63,261 bases of DNA from Xanthomonas pisi DSM 18956 (GTDB taxonomy: Bacteria; Pseudomonadota; Gammaproteobacteria; Xanthomonadales; Xanthomonadaceae), in the NCBI RefSeq assembly GCF_001010415.1, contig NZ_JPLE01000003.1, forward strand, positions 1 through 63,261, read 5' to 3'. This document shows, one piece after another, positions 9,085 through 18,510 of this stretch; positions within the stretch are counted from its first letter, which is position 1; every line of letters starts with the position of its first letter. The notes beneath the pieces are model-generated. The model searched no databases. It had not been told where the DNA came from and was given only the letters and a program-made list of their open reading frames with translations. A program made the translations under genes and the position numbers.

Positions 9085-10169
9085 GCTCGGCGACGGCAGC
9101 GCCGTCGTCGGTCGTGTCTGACGCGGGCGTGCGGATTGCCGCCGGTGGGAAGGCGCGCGATCCACGGATCGATGCGGCCAAGGCGATCGCGATCTTGCTG
9201 GTGGTGTTCTGCCATGCCAAGGGCGTGCCGCATGGCGTGACCTTGTTTGCCTACAGCTTCCACGTGCCGCTGTTTTTCCTGGTCTCGGGGTGGTTGGCCG
9301 CCGGCTATGCGTCGCGAACCACCAGCATCGCGCAGACGATCACCAAGCAGGCGCGCAGCCTGCTGTTGCCGTATGTCACGTTCTACCTGCTGGGCTATGC
9401 GTACTGGCTGTTGACCCGCAATATCGGCGAGAAGGCCGCGCGCTGGGGAAGTCATCCATGGTGGGAGCCGATCGTCTCGCTGTTCACCGGGATCGGTCCG
9501 GACCTGTATGTGCAGCCACCGCTGTGGTTCCTGCCCGTGATGCTGGTGACCGTGGTGAGCTATGTGTTGCTGCGACGCGTACTGCCGCCGTTGGCGATTG
9601 CGGCGGCGGCACTGGTGCTGGCGTGGTTCTGGATGAACTGGTTCCCGGCGCAGGGAGTGCGGCTTTTTTTCGGACTCGATGTGCTACCGGTGTCGTTATG
9701 CTTCTATGCGCTCGGTGCCTTGTTGATTTACGTGTCGCCGCGTCTACCGACCTCATTGCCGGTCAGTGCGTTGGTGACCGTTGCATTGGCGGTCGCGGTT
9801 GCGTGGTTGGCACAACGTAACGGGCGTATCGACGTCAACATGCTCGGCTTCGGCCGCGACCATGCGCTGTTCCTGCTCAGTGCGGTGCTGGGGTCGTTGA
9901 TGGTGATCTGTGCGGCGCGGCTGGTGCAGAGCTGGGCGTGGGTGCAGTGGATCGGCCGCAACACCTTGCTGATCCTGTGCACGCACATGCTGGTGTTCTT
10001 CGTTCTGTCTGGCGTTGCGGCAGTAGCGGGCGGATTCGGTGCAGGGCGGCCGGGCCTGGGTTGGGCAGTGTTTGTGACGGTCTTCGCGCTGGTCGCCTGC
10101 GTGCCCATGCGCTGGGTATTGATGCGTTTCGCCCCCTGGGCTCTGGGTGCGCGCACGGTGGCGGCATGA
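9081..10169 (+). CDS. gumF: Xanthan acetyltransferase, internal mannose
   Basis: An acyltransferase-3 family membrane protein of 362 residues. It has the family N-terminus RIDAAKAIAILLVVFCHA with the conserved His, then YSFHVPLFFLVSGW and about ten membrane segments. GumF O-acetylates the internal alpha-mannose of the repeat; that assignment rests on published xanthan genetics, not on this sequence. Its start overlaps gumE by four bases (ATGA). It is a tandem paralogue of GumG. Confidence 0.95.
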   Translation: MSSATAAPSSVVSDAGVRIAAGGKARDPRIDAAKAIAILLVVFCHAKGVPHGVTLFAYSFHVPLFFLVSGWLAAGYASRTTSIAQTITKQARSLLLPYVTFYLLGYAYWLLTRNIGEKAARWGSHPWWEPIVSLFTGIGPDLYVQPPLWFLPVMLVTVVSYVLLRRVLPPLAIAAAALVLAWFWMNWFPAQGVRLFFGLDVLPVSLCFYALGALLIYVSPRLPTSLPVSALVTVALAVAVAWLAQRNGRIDVNMLGFGRDHALFLLSAVLGSLMVICAARLVQSWAWVQWIGRNTLLILCTHMLVFFVLSGVAAVAGGFGAGRPGLGWAVFVTVFALVACVPMRWVLMRFAPWALGARTVAA

Positions 10170-10182
10170 CCGGCGCCGCGGC

Positions 10183-11271
10183 ATGACAACTGCTCCTTCT
10201 TTCCCGCACGCCGAGCACGACGAGCACGTGGCAACGCCCGGTCGGGCGCCGGCGCTGGCCCGCGATTGGCAGATCGATGCGGCAAAGGCGCTGGCCATCG
10301 TGCTGGTGGTGCTGGGGCACGCAAGCGGCATGCCGCCGGCCTACAAACTGTTTGCCTACAGTTTCCATGTCCCGTTGTTTTTCGTGCTCTCCGGCTGGGT
10401 CGGCGAACGTTTCGGGCGTCGCGGGTTGAATGTGTCGACGGTGAAAAAGCTGGCGCGGACGCTGTTGATCCCGTACCTGGCGTTTTTCCTGGTGGCCTAT
10501 GGGCTATGGCTGCTGATGGCCGTGCTCAATCATGCATTTGGGCAGCCCGGCGCGCGCGCGTGGTGGGACCCGTTGCTTGGCGTGTTGTGGGCCAACGGCA
10601 CGCGTCTCTACGTGTTGCCAGCGTTGTGGTTCTTGCCGGCCTTGTTTGTCACAACGCTGGCCTACATCGCACTGCGTGCGCGTTTGAGCACGACGGTGGT
10701 CGCCGCGCTCAGCTTGCCGATCGCATTGGCATGGGCGGGATGGTTTCCTTCGTTGCAGTTGCGCTTGCCGCTTGCGTTGGACGTGTTGCCGATCGCCCTG
10801 TTCTTCATCGCGGTGGGTGGCTGGCTGTCGCGCCTTGCCGATACCCTGCGCGCGCTCGGGGCATGGGTGTGGGCATTGGGTCTGCCCGTCGTCGCAACGG
10901 CATGGTGGCTGCTGGCCTCGGCGAACGGGCAGGTGGACGTGAACAACCTGCTGTTCGGGCAATCGGCCGCGCTGTTCCTGCTGGTGAGCCTGCTGGGGAC
11001 TGCGATGACGCTGTGCGTCGCGTACTTCGTGCAGAACTGGCAGTGGGTGCAATGGATCGGCACCAACACCTTGCTGATTCTGTGTACGCATACGCTGGTG
11101 TTTCTGGTGGTCACCAGCGTGGTTGCACGCACCGGTGTGATCGATCGCGGCCTGATCGGAACCCCACTGTGGGCGATGGGGCTCAGCGCAGTTGCGATCG
11201 CCTGCGCGGTGCCGATGCGCGCGGTGCTGGTGCGTAGCGCGCCATGGATGTTGGGGTTGAAGAGTCAATGA
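10183..11271 (+). CDS. gumG: Xanthan acetyltransferase, external mannose
   Basis: A second acyltransferase-3 membrane protein of 362 residues, colinear with GumF throughout (WQIDAAKALAIVLVVLGHA, YSFHVPLFFVLSGW, WIGTNTLLILCTH). In known strains GumG acetylates the terminal beta-mannose. The ATG at 10183, 13 bp after the gumF stop, is chosen because it gives an N-terminus comparable with GumF; the longer frame would overlap the end of gumF. The pair clearly arose by tandem duplication. Confidence 0.94.
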   Translation: MTTAPSFPHAEHDEHVATPGRAPALARDWQIDAAKALAIVLVVLGHASGMPPAYKLFAYSFHVPLFFVLSGWVGERFGRRGLNVSTVKKLARTLLIPYLAFFLVAYGLWLLMAVLNHAFGQPGARAWWDPLLGVLWANGTRLYVLPALWFLPALFVTTLAYIALRARLSTTVVAALSLPIALAWAGWFPSLQLRLPLALDVLPIALFFIAVGGWLSRLADTLRALGAWVWALGLPVVATAWWLLASANGQVDVNNLLFGQSAALFLLVSLLGTAMTLCVAYFVQNWQWVQWIGTNTLLILCTHTLVFLVVTSVVARTGVIDRGLIGTPLWAMGLSAVAIACAVPMRAVLVRSAPWMLGLKSQ

Positions 11272-11338
11272 CGCAGTTCAAGAATCATCAGCTGTCGCGG
11301 CTCCTGCGTGCGCGCGGCTGGTACAGGAGATTGGCGTA

Positions 11339-12481
11339 ATGAAAGTGGTGCATGTCGTCCGCCAATTCCATCCCTCGATCGGAGGCATGGAAGAGGTCGT
11401 TCTCAACGTTGCCCGCCAGCATCAGGCCAATAGCGCCGATACGGTGGAAGTAGTGACGCTGGATCGGGTGTTCACCGATCCGGATGCGCAGCTTGCGCCG
11501 CAGGAGATCCATCAAGGTCTGCCGATCCGGCGGATCGGCTATCGCGGTTCGTCGCGCTATCCGTTTGCGCCGTCGGTGCTGGGCGCGATTGGTTCGGCAG
11601 ATGTGGTGCATCTGCACGGGATCGATTTTTTCTACGATTATCTGGCGTTGACCAAGCCGCTGCACGGCAAGCCGATGGTGGTGTCCACGCACGGTGGGTT
11701 CTTCCACACCGCGTATGCGTCGCGCATGAAACAGCTGTGGTTCCAGACCCTCACGCGTACCTCTGCATTGGCGTATGCGCGGGTGATCGCGACCAGCGAA
11801 AACGATGGCGACCTGTTTGCCAAGGTGGTATCGCCGGCCCGCTTGCGGGTGATCGAAAACGGTGTGGACGTGCAGAAATATGCGGGGCAGGGTGCAGCCA
11901 CGCCGGGGCGGACGATGCTGTACTTCGGACGCTGGTCGGTCAACAAGGGGCTGATCGAGACGCTGGAGCTGCTGAAGGCCATGCGCGCGCGCGATCCGCA
12001 GTGGCAGCTGATCATCGCCGGCCGCGAATACGATTTGAACGAAGCCGACTTGCGCAAGGCGATCGCCGAGCGCGGGTTGCAGGACAAGGTGCAGCTGAGC
12101 ATGTCGCCGTCGCAGGAACAGCTGCGCGCGTTGATGCAGCAGGCGCAGTTCTTCGTCTGTCTGTCGCGCCATGAAGGGTTTGGCATTGCTGCGGTGGAGG
12201 CGATGAGCGCGGGCCTGATTCCGATCCTCAGCGATATCCCGCCGTTCGTGCGGCTGGCCAGCGAGTCGGGGCAGGGGGTGATCGTCAACCGCGACAGGAT
12301 CGAGGCGGCGGCCGACCAGGTGCAGGCGCTCGCACTGACGGCCGATGGCGACTTCGCAGCGCGTCGTGCGGCATCGATGGCCTATGTGAGCCGCTACGAC
12401 TGGAAGCATGTGGTGGGTCGCTACATCGACGAGTACCACAGTGCACTTGGCACGCCGCGCCCGCAGGAGACGCTGCGATGA
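11339..12481 (+). CDS. gumH: GDP-mannose:cellobiosyl-lipid alpha-1,3-mannosyltransferase
   Basis: GumH adds the first (internal) alpha-mannose to the lipid-linked cellobiose. It is a 380-residue GT4, GT-B-fold cytoplasmic enzyme: N-terminal acceptor domain with FHPSIGGMEEVVLNVAR, and C-terminal donor domain with GRWSVNKGL and the EX7E motif in EGFGIAAVEAMS. An AGGAGA Shine-Dalgarno lies about 9 bp before the ATG. The stop overlaps gumI by four bases. Confidence 0.96.
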   Translation: MKVVHVVRQFHPSIGGMEEVVLNVARQHQANSADTVEVVTLDRVFTDPDAQLAPQEIHQGLPIRRIGYRGSSRYPFAPSVLGAIGSADVVHLHGIDFFYDYLALTKPLHGKPMVVSTHGGFFHTAYASRMKQLWFQTLTRTSALAYARVIATSENDGDLFAKVVSPARLRVIENGVDVQKYAGQGAATPGRTMLYFGRWSVNKGLIETLELLKAMRARDPQWQLIIAGREYDLNEADLRKAIAERGLQDKVQLSMSPSQEQLRALMQQAQFFVCLSRHEGFGIAAVEAMSAGLIPILSDIPPFVRLASESGQGVIVNRDRIEAAADQVQALALTADGDFAARRAASMAYVSRYDWKHVVGRYIDEYHSALGTPRPQETLR

Positions 12482-13527
12482 GCGCGCTTGCATCCGCACC
12501 GATGGCACGTGCGGCGGCCAAGCCGCAGGTCACGGTGTTGTTCTCCACCGAAAAACCCAATGCCAGCACCAACCCGTACCTGACCCAGCTCTACGATGCG
12601 CTGCCCGATGCGGTGCACCCGCGCTTCTTCTCGATGCGCGATGCCTTGCTGTCGCGCTACGACGTGCTGCATCTGCACTGGCCCGAATATCTTCTGCGCC
12701 ATCCCAGCGCCTTAGGCACGCTGGCCAAGCAGCTTTGCGCGGCGTTGCTGCTGTTGAAGTTGCAGGTCACCGGCACGCCGGTGGTGCGCACCTTGCACAA
12801 CCTGGCTCCGCACGAAGATCGCGGTTGGCGTGAGCGCAGCCTGTTGCGCTGGGTCGATCGCCTGACGCGTCGCTGGATCCGTATCAACGCCACCACGCCG
12901 GCGCGCCCCCCGTTTACCGACACCATCCTGCACGGCCACTACCGCGACTGGTTCGCGACGATGCCGCAAGGCACCACGGTACCGGGGCGGCTGCTGCACT
13001 TCGGGCTGATCCGTCCGTACAAGGGCGTGGAAACGCTGCTGGAGGTCATGCGCGAGGTCAGCGACCCACGCCTGAACCTGCGCATCGTCGGTAACCCGGC
13101 CACGCCGCAGATGCGCACGCTGGTCGAAGAGGCCAGCGCGCAGGATCCGCGTATCAGCGCATTGCTCGCCTATGTCGAAGAGCCGGTGCTGGCACGCGAG
13201 GTCAGCGAAGCCGAGCTGGTGGTGCTGCCATACCGGCAGATGCACAACTCCGGCACGCTGCTGCTGGCGTTGTCGTTGGCACGCCCGGTGCTGGCGCCGT
13301 GGAGCGAATCCAACGCGGCGATTGCCGAAGAAGTGGGGCCAGGCTGGGTGTTTCTCTACGAAGACGAGTTCGACGCGGCGCTGTTGACCGGCATGCTGGA
13401 TAGGGTGCGCTGCGCACCGCGCGGGCCGGCGCCGGATCTGTCGCAACGCGATTGGCCGCGCATCGGGCAGCTGCATTACCGCACCTACCTCGAAGCGCTG
13501 GGCAGGGATGGGGACGCTGCACTGTGA
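12478..13527 (+). CDS. gumI: GDP-mannose:glycolipid 4-beta-mannosyltransferase
   Basis: GumI adds the terminal beta-mannose to the glucuronic acid of the repeat, completing the pentasaccharide (GT94 family). The 349-residue cytoplasmic, membrane-associated protein has the GT-B donor half LLHFGLIRPYKGVETLLEVM and, later, PYRQMHNSGTLLLALS, in place of a classical EX7E helix. It overlaps gumH upstream and gumJ downstream (GTGA), so expression is translationally coupled. Product specificity comes from xanthan literature. Confidence 0.95.
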   Translation: MSALASAPMARAAAKPQVTVLFSTEKPNASTNPYLTQLYDALPDAVHPRFFSMRDALLSRYDVLHLHWPEYLLRHPSALGTLAKQLCAALLLLKLQVTGTPVVRTLHNLAPHEDRGWRERSLLRWVDRLTRRWIRINATTPARPPFTDTILHGHYRDWFATMPQGTTVPGRLLHFGLIRPYKGVETLLEVMREVSDPRLNLRIVGNPATPQMRTLVEEASAQDPRISALLAYVEEPVLAREVSEAELVVLPYRQMHNSGTLLLALSLARPVLAPWSESNAAIAEEVGPGWVFLYEDEFDAALLTGMLDRVRCAPRGPAPDLSQRDWPRIGQLHYRTYLEALGRDGDAAL

Positions 13528-15029
13528 CCGCACAGACCCCCACCACGTCCTCTCCGACGCCGCCTCCGCAGCGCAGCCTCGGCTCGCGCGCTGCCGGCGG
13601 GGCAGCGGTGACCATGCTCGGCCAGTCGGCCAAGATGGTCGTGCAGTTCGGCGGCATCATCCTGCTGGCGCGGCTGCTGACGCCATACGACTACGGCTTG
13701 ATGGCGATGGTCACCGCGATTGTCGGTGCCGCCGAGATCCTGCGCGATTTTGGTCTGTCCGCCGCCGCCGTGCAGGCCAAGCACGTCAGCCGCGAACAGC
13801 GCGACAACCTGTTCTGGATCAATAGCGGTATCGGCCTGGCGTTGTCGGTGTTGGTGTTCGCATCGGCGCATCTGATCGCCAACTTCTACAAAGAGCCGGC
13901 ACTGGTCACGATCTCGCAAGCGCTTGCAGTGACGTTCCTGATCAACGGCATGACCACCCAATACCGCGCGCATCTGAGCCGTGGGCTGCGCTTTGGGCAG
14001 GTGGCACTGAGCGATGTGGGCTCGCAGGTGTTGGGGCTGGGTGCGGCCGTCGCCGCCGCACTGCTGGGCTGGGGTTATTGGGCGCTGGTGGTGCAACAAG
14101 TTGTGCAGGCGTTGGTCAACCTGGTGATCGCCGGCAGCTGCGCACGCTGGCTGCCCGGCGGCTATCAACGTTCCGCACCGATGCGCGATTTCATGAGTTT
14201 CGGCTGGAACCTGATGGCGGCGCAGTTGCTGGGATATGCCAGCCGCAATGTGGGGCAGGTGATCATCGGCTGGCGCACCGGGCCCGATGCGCTGGGTCTG
14301 TACAACCGCGCATTCCAACTGCTGATGATGCCGTTGAACCAGATCAACGCACCGGCGACCAGCGTGGCGTTGCCGGTGCTGTCGCAGTTGCAGGACGACC
14401 GCGAGCGTTTCAGTGCGTTTCTGCTGCGCGGGCAGACGGTGATGGTGCATCTGATCGTGGCGCTGTTCTCGTTCGCCTGTGCGGTGGCGATGCCGTTGAT
14501 CGTACTGGTGCTGGGCGAACAATGGCGCGAGGCAGTGCCCTTGTTCCAGGTGCTTGCGTTGGGCGGTATTTTCCAGACTGCGTCCTACGCCACGTATTGG
14601 GTGTTCCTGGCGCGCGGTTTGATGCGCGAGCAGCTGCTGTTCTCGCTGGTCAGCCGCATCGTGCTGATCGCCTGCATCTTCGTCGGTTCGCGCTGGGGGG
14701 CGATGGGGGTGGCCATCGGTTATTCGTTCGGGCTGCTGGTGACCTGGCCGATGTCGCTGGTCTGGGTCGGCAAGATTTCCGATACACCGGTGGGCATGCT
14801 GTTCACCAACGCAGTACGCGCGATGGTGGCGTATGGCGTCGCCGGCGGCTGCGCGTATTACGCCTCGATCACCGTCGGCGGGCCGCTATGGCAGCAACTG
14901 GCCGCAGGAGCAGCGGCGATGGCTGCAGTTTGCCTGCTGATGCTGGGTATCTGGCCGTCCTTCCGTCGCGACGTGATCTCCATCGTCAACATCCGCAAAT
15001 TGCTCAGTCAGGCCAAGGCGCGTCGATGA
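13524..15029 (+). CDS. gumJ: Xanthan repeat-unit flippase (Wzx type)
   Basis: GumJ moves the finished lipid-linked pentasaccharide across the inner membrane. It belongs to the MOP superfamily, has 501 residues and about 12-14 membrane segments, and its N-terminal signature is [30 protein letters not shown] (given in part here: [12 protein letters not shown]). The GTG at 13524 overlapping the gumI stop is preferred; an earlier in-frame ATG at 13452 would bury 75 bp in gumI. The C-terminal helices end in a basic tail. Confidence 0.94.
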   Translation: MTAQTPTTSSPTPPPQRSLGSRAAGGAAVTMLGQSAKMVVQFGGIILLARLLTPYDYGLMAMVTAIVGAAEILRDFGLSAAAVQAKHVSREQRDNLFWINSGIGLALSVLVFASAHLIANFYKEPALVTISQALAVTFLINGMTTQYRAHLSRGLRFGQVALSDVGSQVLGLGAAVAAALLGWGYWALVVQQVVQALVNLVIAGSCARWLPGGYQRSAPMRDFMSFGWNLMAAQLLGYASRNVGQVIIGWRTGPDALGLYNRAFQLLMMPLNQINAPATSVALPVLSQLQDDRERFSAFLLRGQTVMVHLIVALFSFACAVAMPLIVLVLGEQWREAVPLFQVLALGGIFQTASYATYWVFLARGLMREQLLFSLVSRIVLIACIFVGSRWGAMGVAIGYSFGLLVTWPMSLVWVGKISDTPVGMLFTNAVRAMVAYGVAGGCAYYASITVGGPLWQQLAAGAAAMAAVCLLMLGIWPSFRRDVISIVNIRKLLSQAKARR

Positions 15030-15093
15030 GATCGACATCGTCTTCGCCTGCATTCGGGCATGCTCTCTCTCACTCATCCATAGGACACGGCCC

Positions 15094-16299
15094 ATGAGCG
15101 ACACACCCGCCGCCGCTGCTTCCGGCATTCGCCGGCCTTGCTATCTGGTCTTGTCCGCACACGATTACCGCACGCCGCGCCGCGCCAACATCCACTTCAT
15201 CACCGATCAGCTTGCGTTGCGCGGGACGACGCGATTCTTTTCGTTGCGTTACAGCCGGCTGTCGCGGATGAAGGGCGATATGCGGCTGCCGCTGGACGAC
15301 ACCGCCAACACCGTGGTGTCGCATAAGGGTGTGGAGTGCTATCTCTGGCGCACCACGGTGCATCCGTTCAATACGCGTCGGGCGTGGCTGCAGTCTGTCG
15401 AAGACGCGATGTTCCGCTGGTATGCCGCACATCCGCCCAAGCAGCTGCTGGACTGGATGCGCGAGGCGGATGTCATCGTGTTCGAAAGCGGCATTGCCGT
15501 GGCCTTCATCGAACTGGCCAAGCGCACCAATCCAAACGCCAAGCTGGTGTATCGCGCTTCCGATGGATTGAGCACGATCAATGTTGCCTCCTATATCGAA
15601 CGCGAGTTCGACCGGGTTGCTCCCACCCTTGACGTCATCGCGCTGGTGTCGCCGGCCATGGCCGAAGAGATCGCAAGCCGCGATAACGTCTATCACGTCG
15701 GGCATGGCGTGGATCACAACCTGGATCAGCTGGGCGATCCGTCGCCGTATGGCGAAGGAATCCACGCGGTGGCGGTGGGGTCGATGCTGTTCGACCCGGA
15801 ATTCTTCGTCGTTGCCAGCAAGGCGTTTCCACAGGTCACGTTTCATGTGATTGGGTCGGGCATGGGGCGCCACCCGGGCTATGGCGACAATGTCGTCGTC
15901 TATGGTGAAATGAAGCACGTCGAGACGATCGGCTATATCAAGCACGCGCGGTTCGGCATCGCGCCCTATGCGTCGGAACAGGTTCCGGTATATCTGGCCG
16001 ATAGCTCGATGAAGCTGTTGCAGTACGACTTTTTCGGGTTGCCTGCGGTGTGTCCGAATGCAGTTGTCGGGCCGTACCAGCAGTCGCGCTTTGGTTACAC
16101 GCCCGGCAATGCCGATTCGATCGTCGCTGCAATCGGGCAGGCGCTGGACGCGCCGCATGTGCGTTACCGCCAGTGTCTGAACTGGTCCGACACCACGGAC
16201 CGTGTACTGGATCCAGCCGCGTATCCGGAAACCCGTTTGTATCCGCAGCACACCGGCGCAGCCGCGCGTGCTTCCTCGGAGGCCGCGCTCTCGCATTGA
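15094..16299 (+). CDS. gumK: Lipid-linked trisaccharide beta-1,2-glucuronosyltransferase
   Basis: GumK transfers glucuronic acid from UDP-GlcA to the internal mannose (GT70, GT-B fold, membrane-associated). The 401-residue product retains the catalytic base aspartate of the crystallised enzyme: Asp157 in the sequence VYRASDGLS lands at exactly that number. A basic, hydrophobic N-terminal face matches membrane docking. It starts at an ATG 64 bp after gumJ, so an additional promoter could sit in that gap. Confidence 0.96.
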   Translation: MSDTPAAAASGIRRPCYLVLSAHDYRTPRRANIHFITDQLALRGTTRFFSLRYSRLSRMKGDMRLPLDDTANTVVSHKGVECYLWRTTVHPFNTRRAWLQSVEDAMFRWYAAHPPKQLLDWMREADVIVFESGIAVAFIELAKRTNPNAKLVYRASDGLSTINVASYIEREFDRVAPTLDVIALVSPAMAEEIASRDNVYHVGHGVDHNLDQLGDPSPYGEGIHAVAVGSMLFDPEFFVVASKAFPQVTFHVIGSGMGRHPGYGDNVVVYGEMKHVETIGYIKHARFGIAPYASEQVPVYLADSSMKLLQYDFFGLPAVCPNAVVGPYQQSRFGYTPGNADSIVAAIGQALDAPHVRYRQCLNWSDTTDRVLDPAAYPETRLYPQHTGAAARASSEAALSH

Positions 16300-16339
16300 T
16301 GCAGCGCACCTCGCCCGTTCAAGACAGGAGACCCCCTTT

Positions 16340-17134
16340 ATGGCCAACGCTTTGCTGCAGAAGTGGATAGAACACGCAGAACGTCGCGCATTGTTCTGGT
16401 GGCAGCCGAAGAACGCTGGCGTCAACATGGGGGATCACCTGTCCAAGGTGATCGTGTCCTGTGTGCTTTCCCTGCAGGACAAGACGCTGATCGAGAAGCG
16501 CGATCTCAGCAAGAAGCTGATCGCGATCGGTTCGGTGCTGCACTTTGCCAAGGATGGCGACACCGTCTGGGGCAGCGGCATCAACGGCAAGATCCCGGCT
16601 GAGCGCAATACCTTCAGCACGCTCGACGTGCGGGCTGTGCGCGGGCCCAAGACGCGTCAGTTTCTGCTGGACCGTGGCATCGCGGTACCGGAAGTCTATG
16701 GCGACCCGGGTCTGCTGACCCCGATGTTTTTCCCGGCCGAGGCATTGGGCACGGTCGAAAAGCGTCCGTTCGCCATCGTTCCGCATTTCAACGAACCGGT
16801 CGAGAAGTACAGCGCCTACGCAGATCACCTGGTGTTTCCCAACGTCAAGCCGGCAACCTTCATGAGCCAGCTGCTGGGTGCCGAGCTGGTGGTCAGCAGT
16901 TCGCTGCACGGCCTCATTCTTGCCGAGGCGTACGGCATCCCGGCGGTGTATCTGGACTGGGGCAATGGCGAAGACCGTTTCAAGTACGACGATTACTACC
17001 ACGGGACCGGGCGCATGCAGTGGCATGCGGGCAACAACGTCGAAGAATGTCTGGCACTGGGCGGCAACGGCGCATTCGATCTGGAAAAACTGCAGGCCGG
17101 TCTGCTGGCTGCATTCCCCTACGACCTTTGGTGA
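16340..17134 (+). CDS. gumL: Xanthan ketal-pyruvate transferase
   Basis: GumL adds 4,6-ketal pyruvate from PEP to the terminal mannose. The 264-residue protein belongs to the polysaccharide pyruvyltransferase family, with NAGVNMGDHLSKVIVS near the N-terminus, VYGDPGLLTP in the middle and the conserved SSSLHGLILAEAYGIPAVYLD in the C-terminal half (SSLHGLILAEAYGIP). The ATG at 16340, preceded by GGAG, gives the family-standard length; the frame is open further upstream but overlaps gumK. Confidence 0.95.
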   Translation: MANALLQKWIEHAERRALFWWQPKNAGVNMGDHLSKVIVSCVLSLQDKTLIEKRDLSKKLIAIGSVLHFAKDGDTVWGSGINGKIPAERNTFSTLDVRAVRGPKTRQFLLDRGIAVPEVYGDPGLLTPMFFPAEALGTVEKRPFAIVPHFNEPVEKYSAYADHLVFPNVKPATFMSQLLGAELVVSSSLHGLILAEAYGIPAVYLDWGNGEDRFKYDDYYHGTGRMQWHAGNNVEECLALGGNGAFDLEKLQAGLLAAFPYDLW

Positions 17135-17138
17135 TTCG

Positions 17139-17933
17139 ATGATGCAGGGCCAGCACTTGGACAGCGAAACGGCGACCGTCGCCGCTGTCGACACACCGCC
17201 GGGCGTGGTGATTCCGCTGGGCGGGTTCCCGGTGTTGTCCACCACCCAGGAAGCATTCGCGCTGGATCTGTTCCACGCACTGGCAGCGCGACAGCCGCGT
17301 CGGGTGTTCTTCGCCAACACCAACTTCGTGGTGCAGTGTCAGGCGCTGCGGATGCGCATGCGCGAACCCAGCGTGCGCATCGTCAACGACGGCATCGGGA
17401 TGGACCTGGCGGCACGGCTGATTCATGGGCGCCGCTTTGCCGGCAATCTCAACGGCACCGACCTGATTCCGTATCTGTGCCGGCACAGCGCGCAACCGCT
17501 CAAGTTCTTCCTGCTTGGCGGGCGGCCCGGCGTGGGCAAGACCGCCGCTGCCACCTTGACCGGCACGTTGGGGCAGCAGGTGGTGGGCATGTGCGACGGC
17601 TACGGCGAATTTGCCGCCGCAGGCGACGGCCTTGCCGAGCGCATCAACCGCTCCGGGGCCGATGTACTGCTGGTGGCGTTCGGCAACCCGTTGCAGGAGC
17701 GCTGGATTCTCGATCACAGCCAGGCGCTGCGCGTGCCATTGGTATTCGGTGTTGGTGCGTTGCTCGATTTTCTGTCGGGCACCGCCAAGCGTGCGCCGGA
17801 CTGGGTACGCCGGCTGCATCTGGAATGGATGTATCGCCTGCTCAACGAGCCGCGTCGCCTTCTGAAGCGCTATAGCTGGGACCTGCTGGTGTTCTTCCGC
17901 ACCTGTCTGCGCGCGGGCAAACACCTGCCCTGA
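17139..17933 (+). CDS. gumM: UDP-glucose:Glc-PP-lipid beta-1,4-glucosyltransferase
   Basis: GumM adds the second glucose, making the cellobiosyl backbone. The 264-residue GT26 (WecG/TagA/CpsF) protein has the family motifs RIVNDGIGMDLAARL, FLLGGRPGVGKTAA, DVLLVAFGNPLQERWI and FGVGALLDFLSGTAKRAP. Two consecutive ATG codons at 17139 and 17142 follow the gumL stop by 4 bp. It is the last of the genes essential for xanthan assembly. Confidence 0.95.
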   Translation: MMQGQHLDSETATVAAVDTPPGVVIPLGGFPVLSTTQEAFALDLFHALAARQPRRVFFANTNFVVQCQALRMRMREPSVRIVNDGIGMDLAARLIHGRRFAGNLNGTDLIPYLCRHSAQPLKFFLLGGRPGVGKTAAATLTGTLGQQVVGMCDGYGEFAAAGDGLAERINRSGADVLLVAFGNPLQERWILDHSQALRVPLVFGVGALLDFLSGTAKRAPDWVRRLHLEWMYRLLNEPRRLLKRYSWDLLVFFRTCLRAGKHLP

Positions 17934-17968
17934 TGCGCAGAGGCGGCCTCCGGGATTAGCATGCACGC

Positions 17969-18430
17969 ATGCATCCGACTGCCGCCGCCCTGATTCGCTC
18001 GCTCGACCTGTTGCCACATCCGGAGGGCGGGCACTTCCGCCGCGTGTATGCGTCCGAGCGTCAGGTCAGCGACAACAGCCTGATCCGCCCGGCGCTGACC
18101 GTCATTCGTTTTTTGCTCGCCGCCGGCGAATGCAGCGCCTGGCATCGCGTCGATGCCGAGGAAAGCTGGCATTGGCAACAAGGCGATGCGCTGGAATTGC
18201 TGATCTACGACGAAGCCAGCGGGCAACTGCAACGGCTGCTCCTGGACGCCGCCGAACGCGGCGAGCCAATGCATGTGGTGCCCGCAGGACAGTGGCAGGC
18301 GGCCCGTTCACTGGGCGACTTCACCCTGGTCGGTTGCACGGTGTCGCCGGGATTCGTATGGGAGGGATTCGCGCTGCTCGACCCCGCCTCGCCATTGGCC
18401 GATCACTTGGCAACGCTCGCCCCACGCTGA
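17969..18430 (+). CDS. Cupin superfamily (DUF985) protein between gumM and gumN
   Basis: A 153-residue single-domain protein of the cupin_5/DUF985 family: LIRSLDLLPHPEGGHFRRVYAS at the N-terminus (PEGGHFRRVY is diagnostic), FLLAAGECSAWHRVDAEESW and VGCTVSPGFVWEGFALLD at the end. Family members bind small molecules or metals in a beta-barrel, but their reaction is largely unknown. It lies 35 bp after gumM and 80 bp before gumN on the same strand. No motif links it to polysaccharide assembly; the classical gumB-P list has no such gene here as far as I recall. Confidence 0.9.
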   Translation: MHPTAAALIRSLDLLPHPEGGHFRRVYASERQVSDNSLIRPALTVIRFLLAAGECSAWHRVDAEESWHWQQGDALELLIYDEASGQLQRLLLDAAERGEPMHVVPAGQWQAARSLGDFTLVGCTVSPGFVWEGFALLDPASPLADHLATLAPR

Positions 18431-18510
18431 TCGATCGCCGCCGAACGCTTCCCTAACGCGGCACTTGCGGGCTTGGCGTACTGTCCGCATCAAACAGGGG
18501 GCAACACGTG

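Noticed and set aside
3882..17933. The gum genes themselves as a novel system
   Set aside because: They match the well-described xanthan operon gene for gene, including GumK Asp157.
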